Shown here piece by piece: positions 24,083 through 33,127 of a DNA stretch of 64,000 nt (the first letter of the stretch is position 1; each line of letters opens with the position of its first letter). The stretch is taken from the NCBI GenBank assembly GCA_016712465.1, contig JADJQZ010000001.1, positions 5,952,001-6,016,000 of the forward strand, read 5' to 3'. This DNA is from Candidatus Obscuribacter sp. (GTDB taxonomy: Bacteria > Cyanobacteriota > Vampirovibrionia > Obscuribacterales > Obscuribacteraceae). Below the pieces are notes generated by a model, which saw only the letters and a list, made by a program, of their open reading frames with translations, did not search any database and was not told the origin of the DNA. A program made the position numbers and the translations under genes.

Positions 24083-26548
24083 ATGAGACCTAGATTTCTT
24101 TGCCGCAAACCAGTTCCAAACGAGACAAGAAAATTGCGCCATGCCGAAAACAGGCTCGAGGGCCTGACGGCGGTAACGCTAACATTGGCTCTCGCACTGT
24201 CCTTCGCAGGGGCACCGGCCCTGGCCGGACCGATGGAAGGCTTGAGCGGTTTCAGCAGGGGCAACAGTCTCATAGATAGCGGCAATTATCTGAGTGCAAA
24301 AGCCGCATTTGAAACGGCCATTTCCGACTTTTCACAGCCTGGTTTTGAAAAACAACAGGCCCGCTGTATAAACGGGCTGGGAATTGCTCTCTGGCGCATG
24401 GGCTTCTACAAAGAAGCGGAGGGTAATTTCAGAAAAGCGCTGGATATGACCGGCCAGTACGAAGGCAAAACCTGCCAGGAATACGCTGCCACTCTCAACA
24501 ATTTAGCGCTGATGCTGCAACTGCAGGGCAACTTTCCAGAGGCTGAGACACTATTTCGCCAGTCCCTAGCCATCTGCGATGCCACGGGGGGACGCAACCG
24601 GGCTGACTTTCTCAGCAATCTTGCCGGCCTCTTTCAAGACCAGGGGAAGTATGCCGATGCGGAAGAATATTACAAGCAGGCCCTGGCCCTCAGCAAAAGC
24701 TCGGGAGACCAGGTGCAGGAAGCCATTACCCTCAACGATATCGGCACTCTCTACCGAGACATGGATCGATACACCGAAGCCGAACATGTATTGAAGCGGG
24801 CCTGCGATATTCTCAAAGCGCAATACGGCGCCAATCATAGTTTCTCAGCAGCGGCCCTGGCCAACCTGGCGCAGGTATACAGCCGACAGGGGCGTTACAG
24901 CGAAGCGCTACCGATGATGAAAGAGGCTCTGGCCGCCAAAGAAGCAGCAGTGGGACCAACTCATCCCATGGTGGCTACCAGCCTGGTTTCCCTGGCGGAA
25001 CTCAACCTAGACCAGATGAAGAGCCAGACGGCGGCACAAAATGAAAGCAAAGCCAGAGAGGTCGAGAACCTCCTGAACCGGGCCCTTACCATCCGCCAGG
25101 AAAAACTAGGACAGAACAACCCGGATACGGCACAGGTACTGGAACTTCTTGGCACTTTAAGGGCCAAACAAAAGTCCTTTACGGAAGCGGAAGATGCCTT
25201 CCGGCAGGCCATCAGCATCAGAGAAACCTGCCTGGGAGCCGACAATGTCTTAACAGCAAAATGCAGACTTGCCCTGGCTGATAGTCTCACCGGCCAGAAC
25301 CGATTTAGCGATGCCGAGACTTTGCTCAAGCAGAACCTGGAAATCGATAAACGTTCAGTCGGTCAGGACAGCCCTCGCACAGCCCTTGATCTCGATAAGC
25401 TGGCCGCTCTTTATACACTCATGAACAAGCCGGACCAGGCTGTAGCCATGAAAGAACAGGCCCTGTCCATAAAAACCAAGCTACCCGGCGGGGCGAGGCT
25501 GAAGCAAATCAACCAACTACTGACAAGCCAGATTAACACAGGCAGCCAGGTAACTTCGATGCCATTGACCGTTAACGGTTTAGCAACTTCCAAGCCTCCT
25601 GCAAGTCCATCAACCGTTAACGGTTTAGCAACTCCAAAGCCTCCTGCAAGTCCATTAACCGTTAACGGTTCAGCAACTCCAAAGCCTCCTGCAAGTCCAT
25701 TAACCGTTAACGGTTCAGCAACTCCAAACAACCTACCGCAAGGCACAAAACCTGGCACCGGCACCACATTCAACCCACAGGTCGCAAACAGCATCGGACA
25801 AAAATATGCTCTTGTCATCGGCATCAGCAATTTTGAAGACCCCTCTCTCAATCTCAAATACTCAGCCAAAGATGCCAGAGATTTTTGTAGCTATCTGACC
25901 GGCCCCGGTAACTTCAAACAAGAAAACACCCGTTTGCTCATCGACAAAGAAGCCTCCCTTGAAAACATCGTGGATCTCATCGGCGACTCCTGGTTACCAC
26001 GCGTCGTAAAGCCTGACGATCTGGTTGTCATTTATTTCTCCGGTCACGGCAGCCCTGCCGAAATGGATGTAAAAGGAGACAACTACCTGGTGGTCTACAA
26101 CACCAAACCCAATCACCTGTTTGCCACCGGTCTTTCCATGACCAAGCTATTGCCCATGATCAAAGAGAGAGTGAAGACGGAAAGAGTATTACTGGTCTTT
26201 GATGCTTGCCATAGCGGTGCCGCTCGAGAAGGAGCCAAAGGGCTCTACAGGGCCGACAACTTCGACTCCCAGGCACTGGCCCAGGGCACCGGGCAGATGG
26301 TCATCTGCTCCAGCGCACCCGATCAGGTCTCCTGGGAATCAAAACAGTACCCGAACGGCGTCTTCACAAGACAGTTGATTGATATTCTGGCTGCCGACGG
26401 CGGCACAACGCCTCTTAGCAAAATCTTCCTGCAACTTAAAGATAACGTCCAGGCAGAAGTATTGCGGGACCGCGGTCGCGTGCAAACACCGGAATTTAAG
26501 AGCGCCTGGAACGGCAACGACCTGAAACTGAACATCGTCACCAAGTAA
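24083..26548 (+). CDS. Exported TPR protein with C-terminal caspase-like (C14) protease domain
   Basis: An 821-aa protein. A signal peptide lies at about residues 30-50 (L-T-L-A-L-A-L-S-F-A-G-A-P-A-L-A). About nine TPR-like units of the Kinesin-light-chain type occupy residues 55-460 (e.g. A-A-L-A-N-L-A-Q-V-Y-S-R-Q-G-R-Y-S-E-A). A linker with four 15-residue repeats follows, then a caspase fold: Y-A-L-V-I-G-I-S-N-F, catalytic H655 in Y-F-S-G-H-G-S-P and C709 in V-F-D-A-C-H-S-G. Both catalytic residues are intact. In bacteria such proteins are orthocaspases/metacaspases, some linked to stress or cell death. An export signal on a caspase implies action outside the cytoplasm, which is an inference. 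Confidence 0.92.
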   Translation: MRPRFLCRKPVPNETRKLRHAENRLEGLTAVTLTLALALSFAGAPALAGPMEGLSGFSRGNSLIDSGNYLSAKAAFETAISDFSQPGFEKQQARCINGLGIALWRMGFYKEAEGNFRKALDMTGQYEGKTCQEYAATLNNLALMLQLQGNFPEAETLFRQSLAICDATGGRNRADFLSNLAGLFQDQGKYADAEEYYKQALALSKSSGDQVQEAITLNDIGTLYRDMDRYTEAEHVLKRACDILKAQYGANHSFSAAALANLAQVYSRQGRYSEALPMMKEALAAKEAAVGPTHPMVATSLVSLAELNLDQMKSQTAAQNESKAREVENLLNRALTIRQEKLGQNNPDTAQVLELLGTLRAKQKSFTEAEDAFRQAISIRETCLGADNVLTAKCRLALADSLTGQNRFSDAETLLKQNLEIDKRSVGQDSPRTALDLDKLAALYTLMNKPDQAVAMKEQALSIKTKLPGGARLKQINQLLTSQINTGSQVTSMPLTVNGLATSKPPASPSTVNGLATPKPPASPLTVNGSATPKPPASPLTVNGSATPNNLPQGTKPGTGTTFNPQVANSIGQKYALVIGISNFEDPSLNLKYSAKDARDFCSYLTGPGNFKQENTRLLIDKEASLENIVDLIGDSWLPRVVKPDDLVVIYFSGHGSPAEMDVKGDNYLVVYNTKPNHLFATGLSMTKLLPMIKERVKTERVLLVFDACHSGAAREGAKGLYRADNFDSQALAQGTGQMVICSSAPDQVSWESKQYPNGVFTRQLIDILAADGGTTPLSKIFLQLKDNVQAEVLRDRGRVQTPEFKSAWNGNDLKLNIVTK
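25563..25727 (+). repeat. 45-bp tandem repeat, 4 units, each carrying ACCGTTAACGGT
   Basis: ACCGTTAACGGT occurs at 25568-25579, 25613-25624, 25658-25669 and 25703-25714, exactly 45 bases apart. The units encode P-(L/S)-T-V-N-G-(L/S)-A-T-(S/P)-K-P-P-A-S; the last is partial. It forms the linker between the TPR and caspase domains. The palindrome is the one seen at two intergenic sites. Confidence 0.95.
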
Positions 26549-26604
26549 GATAGATTCTCACCGGCAGGCGCCGAAAGGCTCGCCGGCAAGGAAAGCAAGG
26601 GTAA

Positions 26605-28017
26605 ATGGATTTCGAAACCGCTCGCTTTGTTCTTTCTAAATCCGGTGAAGACTGCCTGAAAGAGCTGACCGCCCGCTACCCATCCATAGCAGCACCCCAG
26701 GAATTGAGCGTAATCGAATGGTTGCGCAAGCATGCCAGGCTCAATCAAGCGCAATCCTCGGCTATTTTGGAAGTAGCAAAAGCCAGGCAGAAGGCTGCCG
26801 AAACCAACAAATTCAGCCGCGCCGCCGAAATGTTTTTCACCCGGGAAGCCCTTGAGCAAGCCAGCGGCGAAGAAATTGCCGCCTACCGCAGCCGGCGCTT
26901 CGCCCGAGTTTTTGAAGCGAACACTGCCATTGCCGATCTGTGCTGCGGTATCGGCGGCGATACCACTGCCTTGAGCCGCCACTTCTCCGTCACAGGGGTC
27001 GATCTCGACCAGGCCAGGTTACTCTTTGCCGCTGCCAATGCCGCCGTTTATGGAAACGCCGAACGCTTTGCGGGACTACATGAAGACGTCAAAGAATGCA
27101 AGATCAATTCCTACCTGGGTGCCTTTTTCGATCCAGGACGAAGAACCAAGGACGGCCGGCGCATAAATAATCCGGAGCACTACCTGCCTCCCCTCAGTAC
27201 CATCCATAGCTGGCTTCCTCACCTAAAGGGGCTGGCTGTTAAGCTGTCTCCCGGCATCGATTACGAAAAACTGAAAGACCTAGACTGCGAAATCGAAATC
27301 ATTTCCCAGGACGGAGAAGTAAAAGAAGCCCTCCTCTGGTTCGGCACATTGAAAGAGGTCGGCGGGGAAACCGGTGGCAAAGTCGCCAGACATAGAGCCA
27401 CCTTGCTCACTTCCAAGAAGGCCACGGCTCCCGCACGGGACGAGGATGAAAGAGCACCGGGCGAAAACGACAGAGCTGAGGTTGATTCAAATTCCGCACA
27501 GAGCGAAAACCAAAGAGTTGGGGTTGATGCAAGTTCCCCACCGGGCGATGATGACAAACGAATAATCACATTCAGCGATGCCGAGGGCATGGAACCGCTG
27601 GCGGTGGCGCCATTAGCCCGCTACTTGCATGAACCTGACGGTGCCATTATTCGCGCCGGGCTTGTAGAGTTGGTGGGCGCTCGTTTTAATGCACTCAAAA
27701 TCGACCAGGATATTGCTTATTTGACCGGAGCCACACCGGCAAAGGCACCCCTGATGCGCTCCTTCGAAGTCCTGGCGGCAATGCCCTTCAGCCTCAAGAA
27801 GTTAAAGGCAGAGCTTCAAGCGCTGGCTTGCACCAGCGTGGTCGTGAAAAAGCGCGGCTCCCCCATTGCTCCGGAAGAACTGCTCAAAGCCCTGGCTCTC
27901 AAAAACGCGCACAAAAAGGCAAAGCATGACGCCGAACCTCAAACCGAACTGACAGTTTTTCTTACTCATTTAAATGGCATTCACAGCGCCATCATCACAC
28001 GAGAGTACAAAGCCTAG
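26605..28017 (+). CDS. Class I SAM methyltransferase with THUMP-like domain
   Basis: A 470-aa protein. The SAM-binding loop is D111-L-C-C-G-I-G-G-D-T, followed by V-T-G-V-D-L-D; F-F-D-P-G-R-R (about residue 175) is the family's catalytic-side motif. The C-terminal about 110 residues (F-N-A-L-K-I-D-Q-D-I-A-Y-L-T ... V-V-K-K-R-G) match the THUMP-like domain often fused to this methyltransferase. RNA methylation is suspected but unproven for the family. An acidic, repetitive insertion of about 45 residues (27427-27563; E-N-D/E-N-Q-R-V/A-x-V-D) sits between the domains. Its stop codon overlaps that of the convergent next gene. Confidence 0.85.
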   Translation: MDFETARFVLSKSGEDCLKELTARYPSIAAPQELSVIEWLRKHARLNQAQSSAILEVAKARQKAAETNKFSRAAEMFFTREALEQASGEEIAAYRSRRFARVFEANTAIADLCCGIGGDTTALSRHFSVTGVDLDQARLLFAAANAAVYGNAERFAGLHEDVKECKINSYLGAFFDPGRRTKDGRRINNPEHYLPPLSTIHSWLPHLKGLAVKLSPGIDYEKLKDLDCEIEIISQDGEVKEALLWFGTLKEVGGETGGKVARHRATLLTSKKATAPARDEDERAPGENDRAEVDSNSAQSENQRVGVDASSPPGDDDKRIITFSDAEGMEPLAVAPLARYLHEPDGAIIRAGLVELVGARFNALKIDQDIAYLTGATPAKAPLMRSFEVLAAMPFSLKKLKAELQALACTSVVVKKRGSPIAPEELLKALALKNAHKKAKHDAEPQTELTVFLTHLNGIHSAIITREYKA

Positions 28018-31000
28018 ACGTCTTCTTCTTTGCTTCGTCCCCGGTAGAAAAGAAACCAGATCATAAGACCGACCACAACCACAATCGACGTGAAGAGATT
28101 GGCTGTCCTTTGCAGATAAGCTTCTTCATCGAACTCCTCCGTGACTACACTATTAGATTGCCCGTAGCGCGGATCAACCGGAGCACCTATCAAGCCCACA
28201 TTCTTTCCGGCGTCGTCCTGGTTGAATTTGGGAAACTGCGGCAGAATGGTGCCGTTGGTGGCACCCTGAAGAACCGGACCGCTCTCAAGACGGTATCGCG
28301 AAGCCTGGAAATTAAATCTCTGGCCCTTGCCGGAAGCTTGCACTTCCTTCAGCCGGGAAAGATCAGCACCTTCCATGCTGTCCCGCTCGGCGCCCATAAC
28401 CGACTTCTTCTCCGCTACCGGTGCAGCCATGGAGAGTTCGTCTTTGGCTGTCGTGAAACCCTGCGGAGAAGGGGGAGGCGGTGCCTGAGCCGGAACGGAA
28501 GAAGGAAGCTCTTCCAGAGCCCGGGTTTTATCCACGGCTATAGAGGAACCGTAGGCATCACCAAGCGGCTCACCAGCGGCGGGTCCATCGCTTGCACCAT
28601 AAGCCTGTTCATTCATCCTGCGGGCATCGCCACCAATGGGCACCCCGCTCACACCGGCAGCATTGCCTTTAGCGCCGTCGTATGAGTCGCCGCCTCCGCC
28701 AAAAGCATCGGACCTCCCGCCGGAGGCATCGCCACCACCACCGAAAGCATCACTCCGGGCTGGGGTCTGATCAAATTTACCGGCAGACATAGACTGTTTG
28801 GCCGTTAGATTTTGTGCGGCGGGAGCGTAGGAACCAGTCGGAGCCCCGGCAGCGCTGGAGAGACTATTAAGTTGCCGTGTGACACCATTGAAGGCACTAT
28901 CGATAGGATTTTGCCCTTGAAAAACCGGAGGCGGAGGCGCAGGCGACGAGGCCGGCAGTTCGTAATAATACTTGCGAGGCGCGACCTCTCGGAGAGGTCC
29001 GACTGCATTGATCGATCCCAGAAATATCCGACTGACAAATTCACCCACAGACTGGAAAAAGCGATCTTCGGTTTCAGTCTTGGCCACATAGGCATGACTA
29101 TCAGGAGAGACTACAATGGCGGAAGAGACGGGGCTGACTATCTGACACAGGTCAGCTAGAAGCGCGGGGCTCTCGGAAATTCTTGCAGTAGGGCAGCCGG
29201 ACATTTTTCGCTTGATTTCAGCGGCAGCAAAAATATTTACCAGCCAAGGGCTGACCTTTCTCGCGCCCGCTTCCGTCAGTCCGCTGGAGTCGACGTACTG
29301 TAACTGCTGCGCGGCCAGTTGCTCCCTGGAGGCGGCGAAACTGGGATCAATGCTATGAAATAAATTCTTCAAATCATCAGCCAGGTCGCCGCTTCTATTC
29401 ACCCGCAAGATTCTGGTATCGGCATCAACACCATTGAGGATTTCATTGGGTCCGGAACTGACAGGCAGATCAAAGAGGGCGGGACGAACGGGACCGCCTA
29501 CTAGCATCCGCTGAATGGGAGTAAAGCTGCCGGGACTGAGAGGCTGGGCTCCATGTATCCACAAGACGGCGCTGTCTTTCTCCCTGCCGGCCCTCATAAG
29601 TGCTTCTTGCAATACCAGGGAATCGTCCTGCCCGCCGACGGCCACAAAGCCTTCGACCTGCCGCAGGGCTTCCAGATAAGGTTTTTCGTCGCCCTTGAAA
29701 CCGAAATTGCCCAAACGCAAGCTCTGATCACCAACCAGATAAATGGTGGAACTTATGGAAGACGGTAAAGACTTCAGACCGGCAGCCACTGACTTCAAAT
29801 ATTTAGACATAACCGAGGAACCATCGACGACTACATAAAGTCGACTGACACCCTCATAAACAGCCGGCTTGAGCGGTCGTTTTACAACCTTGCCGCCTTC
29901 GAGACGGGGCGCCGCGCACCAGGCTATCTTTACATTTTTGTCTCGATTGGCACGGATAATAGCTTCCATATTTCCCAACTGAAGTGCAGTCAGGCTGCCG
30001 GTCAAATGCAGATCCTGATCTCCGCTCAAGCGGGTGCGCTCCAGTAGCTCAACTTCATCGCCCCGGGTGCTTGCCTTGATCTCGACTGGCGGAACTGCGC
30101 AAGGCATAGGCTCCGGCATGGCAATCGCGCAAGCCGCAACCTGGGTGCCGACACCGACTGACGGAGGTGCCATGCCAGTCTGGGGTCCAGCCTCAATTGT
30201 CGACTGAGGCGGAGGCACAGGCGCAGGCGGAGGCGCTGCCGTCTCACCCCCGATGGAACCTTCGGAAGTTCCAGAGGACTCAGGCTCCATGGGCACCACC
30301 GGCCCAAGACCGGCGATTTGCAGTGGCCTTGTGGAAGTAAGATCCAGGCGCAAAGGTCCACTTTCTACAAAATTACGCTCAATTACCACCGGCAACTGCA
30401 AGGCACAATTTTCCTGAGCATCAATTGCACAAGGAGCATCAATAAACAAACGCACCTGCATGGTCTCACCCGGAGCAACGGGGAAGCACTGCACAAGCAC
30501 CTGGTCAAGACCACAGCTACTGACCAGAAGCGGGTCCTGATGCTGCAGTACGGCCTGCTGATAATGAGCCCGCGCCTCACTCTTGAGCTGAATCTGGGCC
30601 AGCTTGGTGACACCGTTTACCGTCAGCAAGGCTTTTGAAACCACAGCCCCGGCCGGCAATTGCAAGCGCATCCGCGCTTCCCGATCATACTTGGATGCAT
30701 TTCTGAACTGGAAACTCCAATTCAACCTGGCCTGGGCACCATCTACATCGACATCGCCGCCCATGAGGGAGTTGGTCATGGAAAGCCCGCGAGCCATACC
30801 GCTGACATTCTCACCGGCAATATCGGTATCGCGATCGAATTCATCGGTGACACCGGAGTTGAGCGGATCAGCCTCGGAAACAGCACGGGCATGCTTGATA
30901 GTAGCCCGGAAGGAAGCCGGGATGGGCACGGAATTATAAGGCTTGCCGGTGACCTGGTAATAAATTTGCCGGGCGTCTTCCACAGATATAGGATGGGCAC

Positions 31001-31943
31001 TTTCGTATAGAGAGCCCAGTATGTCAGTGGCTTTGCCCGAGCGTTCGTAGCAGGCCCGCAAAAGCACTTCCTGGTTACCGTAACGCCTGAGCCAATCCAT
31101 GGCCGACAGGTACTCTGGAAAAGCCGGTAGAATTTCAGCACCATCCGCTCTAGATGGGTCAGAAAACCAATAAGCCAAGGCGCCCGAACGGCTCAGCCGG
31201 TCGGCAGCAGCGGCGAACTTGGGAATAGGGAGCCCATGTCTTCTAAGCAGCACCGGTGAGCCATTGATAGCTTCAGCTAGATGCACTCTGGTCAAAGTGG
31301 AGGGTAACTCCACCGCCACCACCATCACAAGCACAATCAAATGCCCAATGTGCTCTACCTGGTGAGCATCGAAATAGGTATCCTTGCGATGGGCCAACTT
31401 AGTGATGGTCTTGCCCGAGGCAAAACTGCAAGGTAAAGACAAAAGCGGCGCCAGCCCCAGCAAGCCAAAGCCGAGAGCAAGACTGTAGAGACAGCTCATG
31501 GGCGTCAGGGGCAAAAACATCAGAGTATAAAGTATGCCGATACCCATGGCCATGCCGCTTGCCAGCGACATAAAACCATAGTGCTGAGAAAGGTCACGCC
31601 GGGTGGCAAGCCAGATGAGAAAGTTGGAAAAGGGGATGAGCAGAAAGAGCACGACATGACCGGCAGTCGGAAAGGGATCAAAATAGCGCTCGGCGCAAAA
31701 GTGATACTTAGTCTCGAAGTGCACCGCAAGAACCGGCAAGACCACCCCGAAGAAGAAGAAAACCACGCCCTTCTTTTTGACCCCGCCCTGGGTCTGGGCA
31801 TTAAAAGTAGAACGAGCTCGCTCGCCTTCGAACTCTTTTTTGTTACTGGGTCTGGTCATGGTCAAAGCCAGAACCGAATTCTTGCGGTCGCTGCCTTCGC
31901 CCTCAGTCCTTTCAAAAGGCTGTCCGCCTCTGTGGTCCGTCAT
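28014..31943 (-). CDS. Large membrane protein with VIT and VWA-like domains
   Basis: A 1309-aa protein; GGGGGTG lies 4-5 bases before ATG 31943. The N-terminus has about six membrane helices (31380-31800). Next is a VIT domain (about 30360-30760: F-R-N-A-S-K-Y-D-R-E-A-R-M-R-L-Q-L-P ... V-A-P-G-E-T-M-Q-V-R-L). After a Pro-rich linker comes a VWA-like domain with V-V-D-G-S-S-V-M-S (about 29810-29830), which only partly keeps the D-x-S-x-S metal site. A Gly/Ala/Ser-rich region with repeats (F-G-G-G-G-D) follows, then one C-terminal membrane helix. It resembles the integral membrane VIT proteins described beside PEP-CTERM/exosortase systems. No exosortase is in this window. Role unknown; probably cell-envelope assembly. 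Confidence 0.8.
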   Translation of the reverse strand: MTDHRGGQPFERTEGEGSDRKNSVLALTMTRPSNKKEFEGERARSTFNAQTQGGVKKKGVVFFFFGVVLPVLAVHFETKYHFCAERYFDPFPTAGHVVLFLLIPFSNFLIWLATRRDLSQHYGFMSLASGMAMGIGILYTLMFLPLTPMSCLYSLALGFGLLGLAPLLSLPCSFASGKTITKLAHRKDTYFDAHQVEHIGHLIVLVMVVAVELPSTLTRVHLAEAINGSPVLLRRHGLPIPKFAAAADRLSRSGALAYWFSDPSRADGAEILPAFPEYLSAMDWLRRYGNQEVLLRACYERSGKATDILGSLYESAHPISVEDARQIYYQVTGKPYNSVPIPASFRATIKHARAVSEADPLNSGVTDEFDRDTDIAGENVSGMARGLSMTNSLMGGDVDVDGAQARLNWSFQFRNASKYDREARMRLQLPAGAVVSKALLTVNGVTKLAQIQLKSEARAHYQQAVLQHQDPLLVSSCGLDQVLVQCFPVAPGETMQVRLFIDAPCAIDAQENCALQLPVVIERNFVESGPLRLDLTSTRPLQIAGLGPVVPMEPESSGTSEGSIGGETAAPPPAPVPPPQSTIEAGPQTGMAPPSVGVGTQVAACAIAMPEPMPCAVPPVEIKASTRGDEVELLERTRLSGDQDLHLTGSLTALQLGNMEAIIRANRDKNVKIAWCAAPRLEGGKVVKRPLKPAVYEGVSRLYVVVDGSSVMSKYLKSVAAGLKSLPSSISSTIYLVGDQSLRLGNFGFKGDEKPYLEALRQVEGFVAVGGQDDSLVLQEALMRAGREKDSAVLWIHGAQPLSPGSFTPIQRMLVGGPVRPALFDLPVSSGPNEILNGVDADTRILRVNRSGDLADDLKNLFHSIDPSFAASREQLAAQQLQYVDSSGLTEAGARKVSPWLVNIFAAAEIKRKMSGCPTARISESPALLADLCQIVSPVSSAIVVSPDSHAYVAKTETEDRFFQSVGEFVSRIFLGSINAVGPLREVAPRKYYYELPASSPAPPPPVFQGQNPIDSAFNGVTRQLNSLSSAAGAPTGSYAPAAQNLTAKQSMSAGKFDQTPARSDAFGGGGDASGGRSDAFGGGGDSYDGAKGNAAGVSGVPIGGDARRMNEQAYGASDGPAAGEPLGDAYGSSIAVDKTRALEELPSSVPAQAPPPPSPQGFTTAKDELSMAAPVAEKKSVMGAERDSMEGADLSRLKEVQASGKGQRFNFQASRYRLESGPVLQGATNGTILPQFPKFNQDDAGKNVGLIGAPVDPRYGQSNSVVTEEFDEEAYLQRTANLFTSIVVVVGLMIWFLFYRGRSKEEDV

Positions 31944-32144
31944 AACACCCCCGGTAAGAATCTGTCAGGCTAGGGCTTGCAGCTTTGACCCGACAAAGCG
32001 ACTGGCTCTTTCGAATTAGTAAGACAAGTGGAGCGCATTAAAATGGGATACCATAGACAGAAGCCGCCACCTAAAATTCCTCGGCAGGCATGTTCTGCAT
32101 ATCTTCCATGCTAGCCAAGGATTGAAACTTTGCAACTAGGGAAT

Positions 32145-32162
32145 CTCCTGAATATGAAGGAG
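32145..32162 (+). promoter_or_regulatory. Short hairpin covering the SPFH gene's Shine-Dalgarno
   Basis: CTCCT (32145-32149) can pair with AGGAG (32158-32162) across an 8-base loop, hiding the AAGGAGG that precedes the ATG at 32173. It is only five pairs, so it may be coincidence or weak translational control. Confidence 0.3.
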
Positions 32163-32172
32163 GCTTATTGAG

Positions 32173-33120
32173 ATGTTAGAAATCCTGGGCGGCATGTTTG
32201 TGCTCATCATCATGGTCCTCATGTCGGGTTTGAAAACCGTCAAGGAGCACACCCAGCTTGTGGTTTACCGCCTCGGCATAGCCAGGGAATGCAAGGGCCC
32301 GGGGCTGCATCTAATAATTCCCATAATCGAAAATGCCGAACTGGTGGAGACCCGCATTGTCACAATGGTGACGCCGGAAGTGGAAGCCAACACCAGAGAC
32401 GGACATACACTTCTTCTCAAAGGCGAGTGCCTCTATCAGGTAATAGACGCCAAACGGGCCGTGACCCGGGTGGAAAGCATCGAAAACGCTGTCACCTTTG
32501 TCACCCAGAGCGCTCTCAGGGAACTGGCCCGCAATCAGGAACTGGCCGAACTGAAGAACGATACCAAACGAGCCAACGCCAGGCTCAAGAGTCTCATAGA
32601 ACGCCAGACCAATCCCTGGGGCATAAAGATTAATGCCGCCGAACTGACGGAACTGAAAGGAGTGCTGATACTGGCCCCGGAAGCGGCGGAAGATCTTTCC
32701 AGCCAGTCAGCCATAGACGGTCAACCAAAAACCATAGACGGTCAACCTCAGTCGGACCAACCGCTGACCAACCCCTACCAGGAGTTCTTGTTCGGGCAGG
32801 CGCACGATTTCTACAACCCGCACAACTTTTACCATCAATACGAACTCAACCTGGAAGAAAACCCCTATCAGGACCAAGACCTTTACCAGAATCAAGACCT
32901 CTACCCGAATCAAGACCTTTACCAGAATCAGGACCTCTACCAGAATCAGGACCTCTATCAGAATCAGAAGCCGATTCAGGAATTCGATCTGCACCAAGAG
33001 CAAAAGCTTTACGAAGACAATGCTCTATATCAAGGGCAAGACCTTGTGCAAAAGCATGAAGTGCAAGCAGACGAAGTGCTGAAGGTTTCTCAAGAAAACC
33101 ACCAGGTGGCTGCAACCTGA
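32173..33120 (+). CDS. SPFH/band-7 (stomatin-like) membrane protein with YQNQDL repeats
   Basis: A 315-aa protein. An N-terminal membrane helix (residues 1-20) is followed by a band-7 domain to about residue 175: V-K-E-H-T-Q-L-V-V-Y-R-L-G ... G-P-G-L-H-L-I-I-P-I-I-E ... L-L-K-G-E-C-L-Y-Q-V-x-D. Stomatin-like proteins oligomerise on membranes and organise microdomains or proteases. The C-terminal 130 residues are low-complexity, with six 6-residue Y-(Q/P)-(N/D)-Q-D-L units and other Q/Y/D-rich sequence. An AAGGAGG site lies about 9 bases from the ATG. A partner NfeD is not adjacent. Confidence 0.85.
   Translation: MLEILGGMFVLIIMVLMSGLKTVKEHTQLVVYRLGIARECKGPGLHLIIPIIENAELVETRIVTMVTPEVEANTRDGHTLLLKGECLYQVIDAKRAVTRVESIENAVTFVTQSALRELARNQELAELKNDTKRANARLKSLIERQTNPWGIKINAAELTELKGVLILAPEAAEDLSSQSAIDGQPKTIDGQPQSDQPLTNPYQEFLFGQAHDFYNPHNFYHQYELNLEENPYQDQDLYQNQDLYPNQDLYQNQDLYQNQDLYQNQKPIQEFDLHQEQKLYEDNALYQGQDLVQKHEVQADEVLKVSQENHQVAAT
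32866..32973 (+). repeat. 18-bp tandem repeat, 6 units, encoding YQNQDL
   Basis: Six in-frame units encode Y-Q-D-Q-D-L, Y-Q-N-Q-D-L, Y-P-N-Q-D-L, Y-Q-N-Q-D-L, Y-Q-N-Q-D-L and a partial last unit in the SPFH protein tail. Confidence 0.9.
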
Positions 33121-33127
33121 GAGGCGG

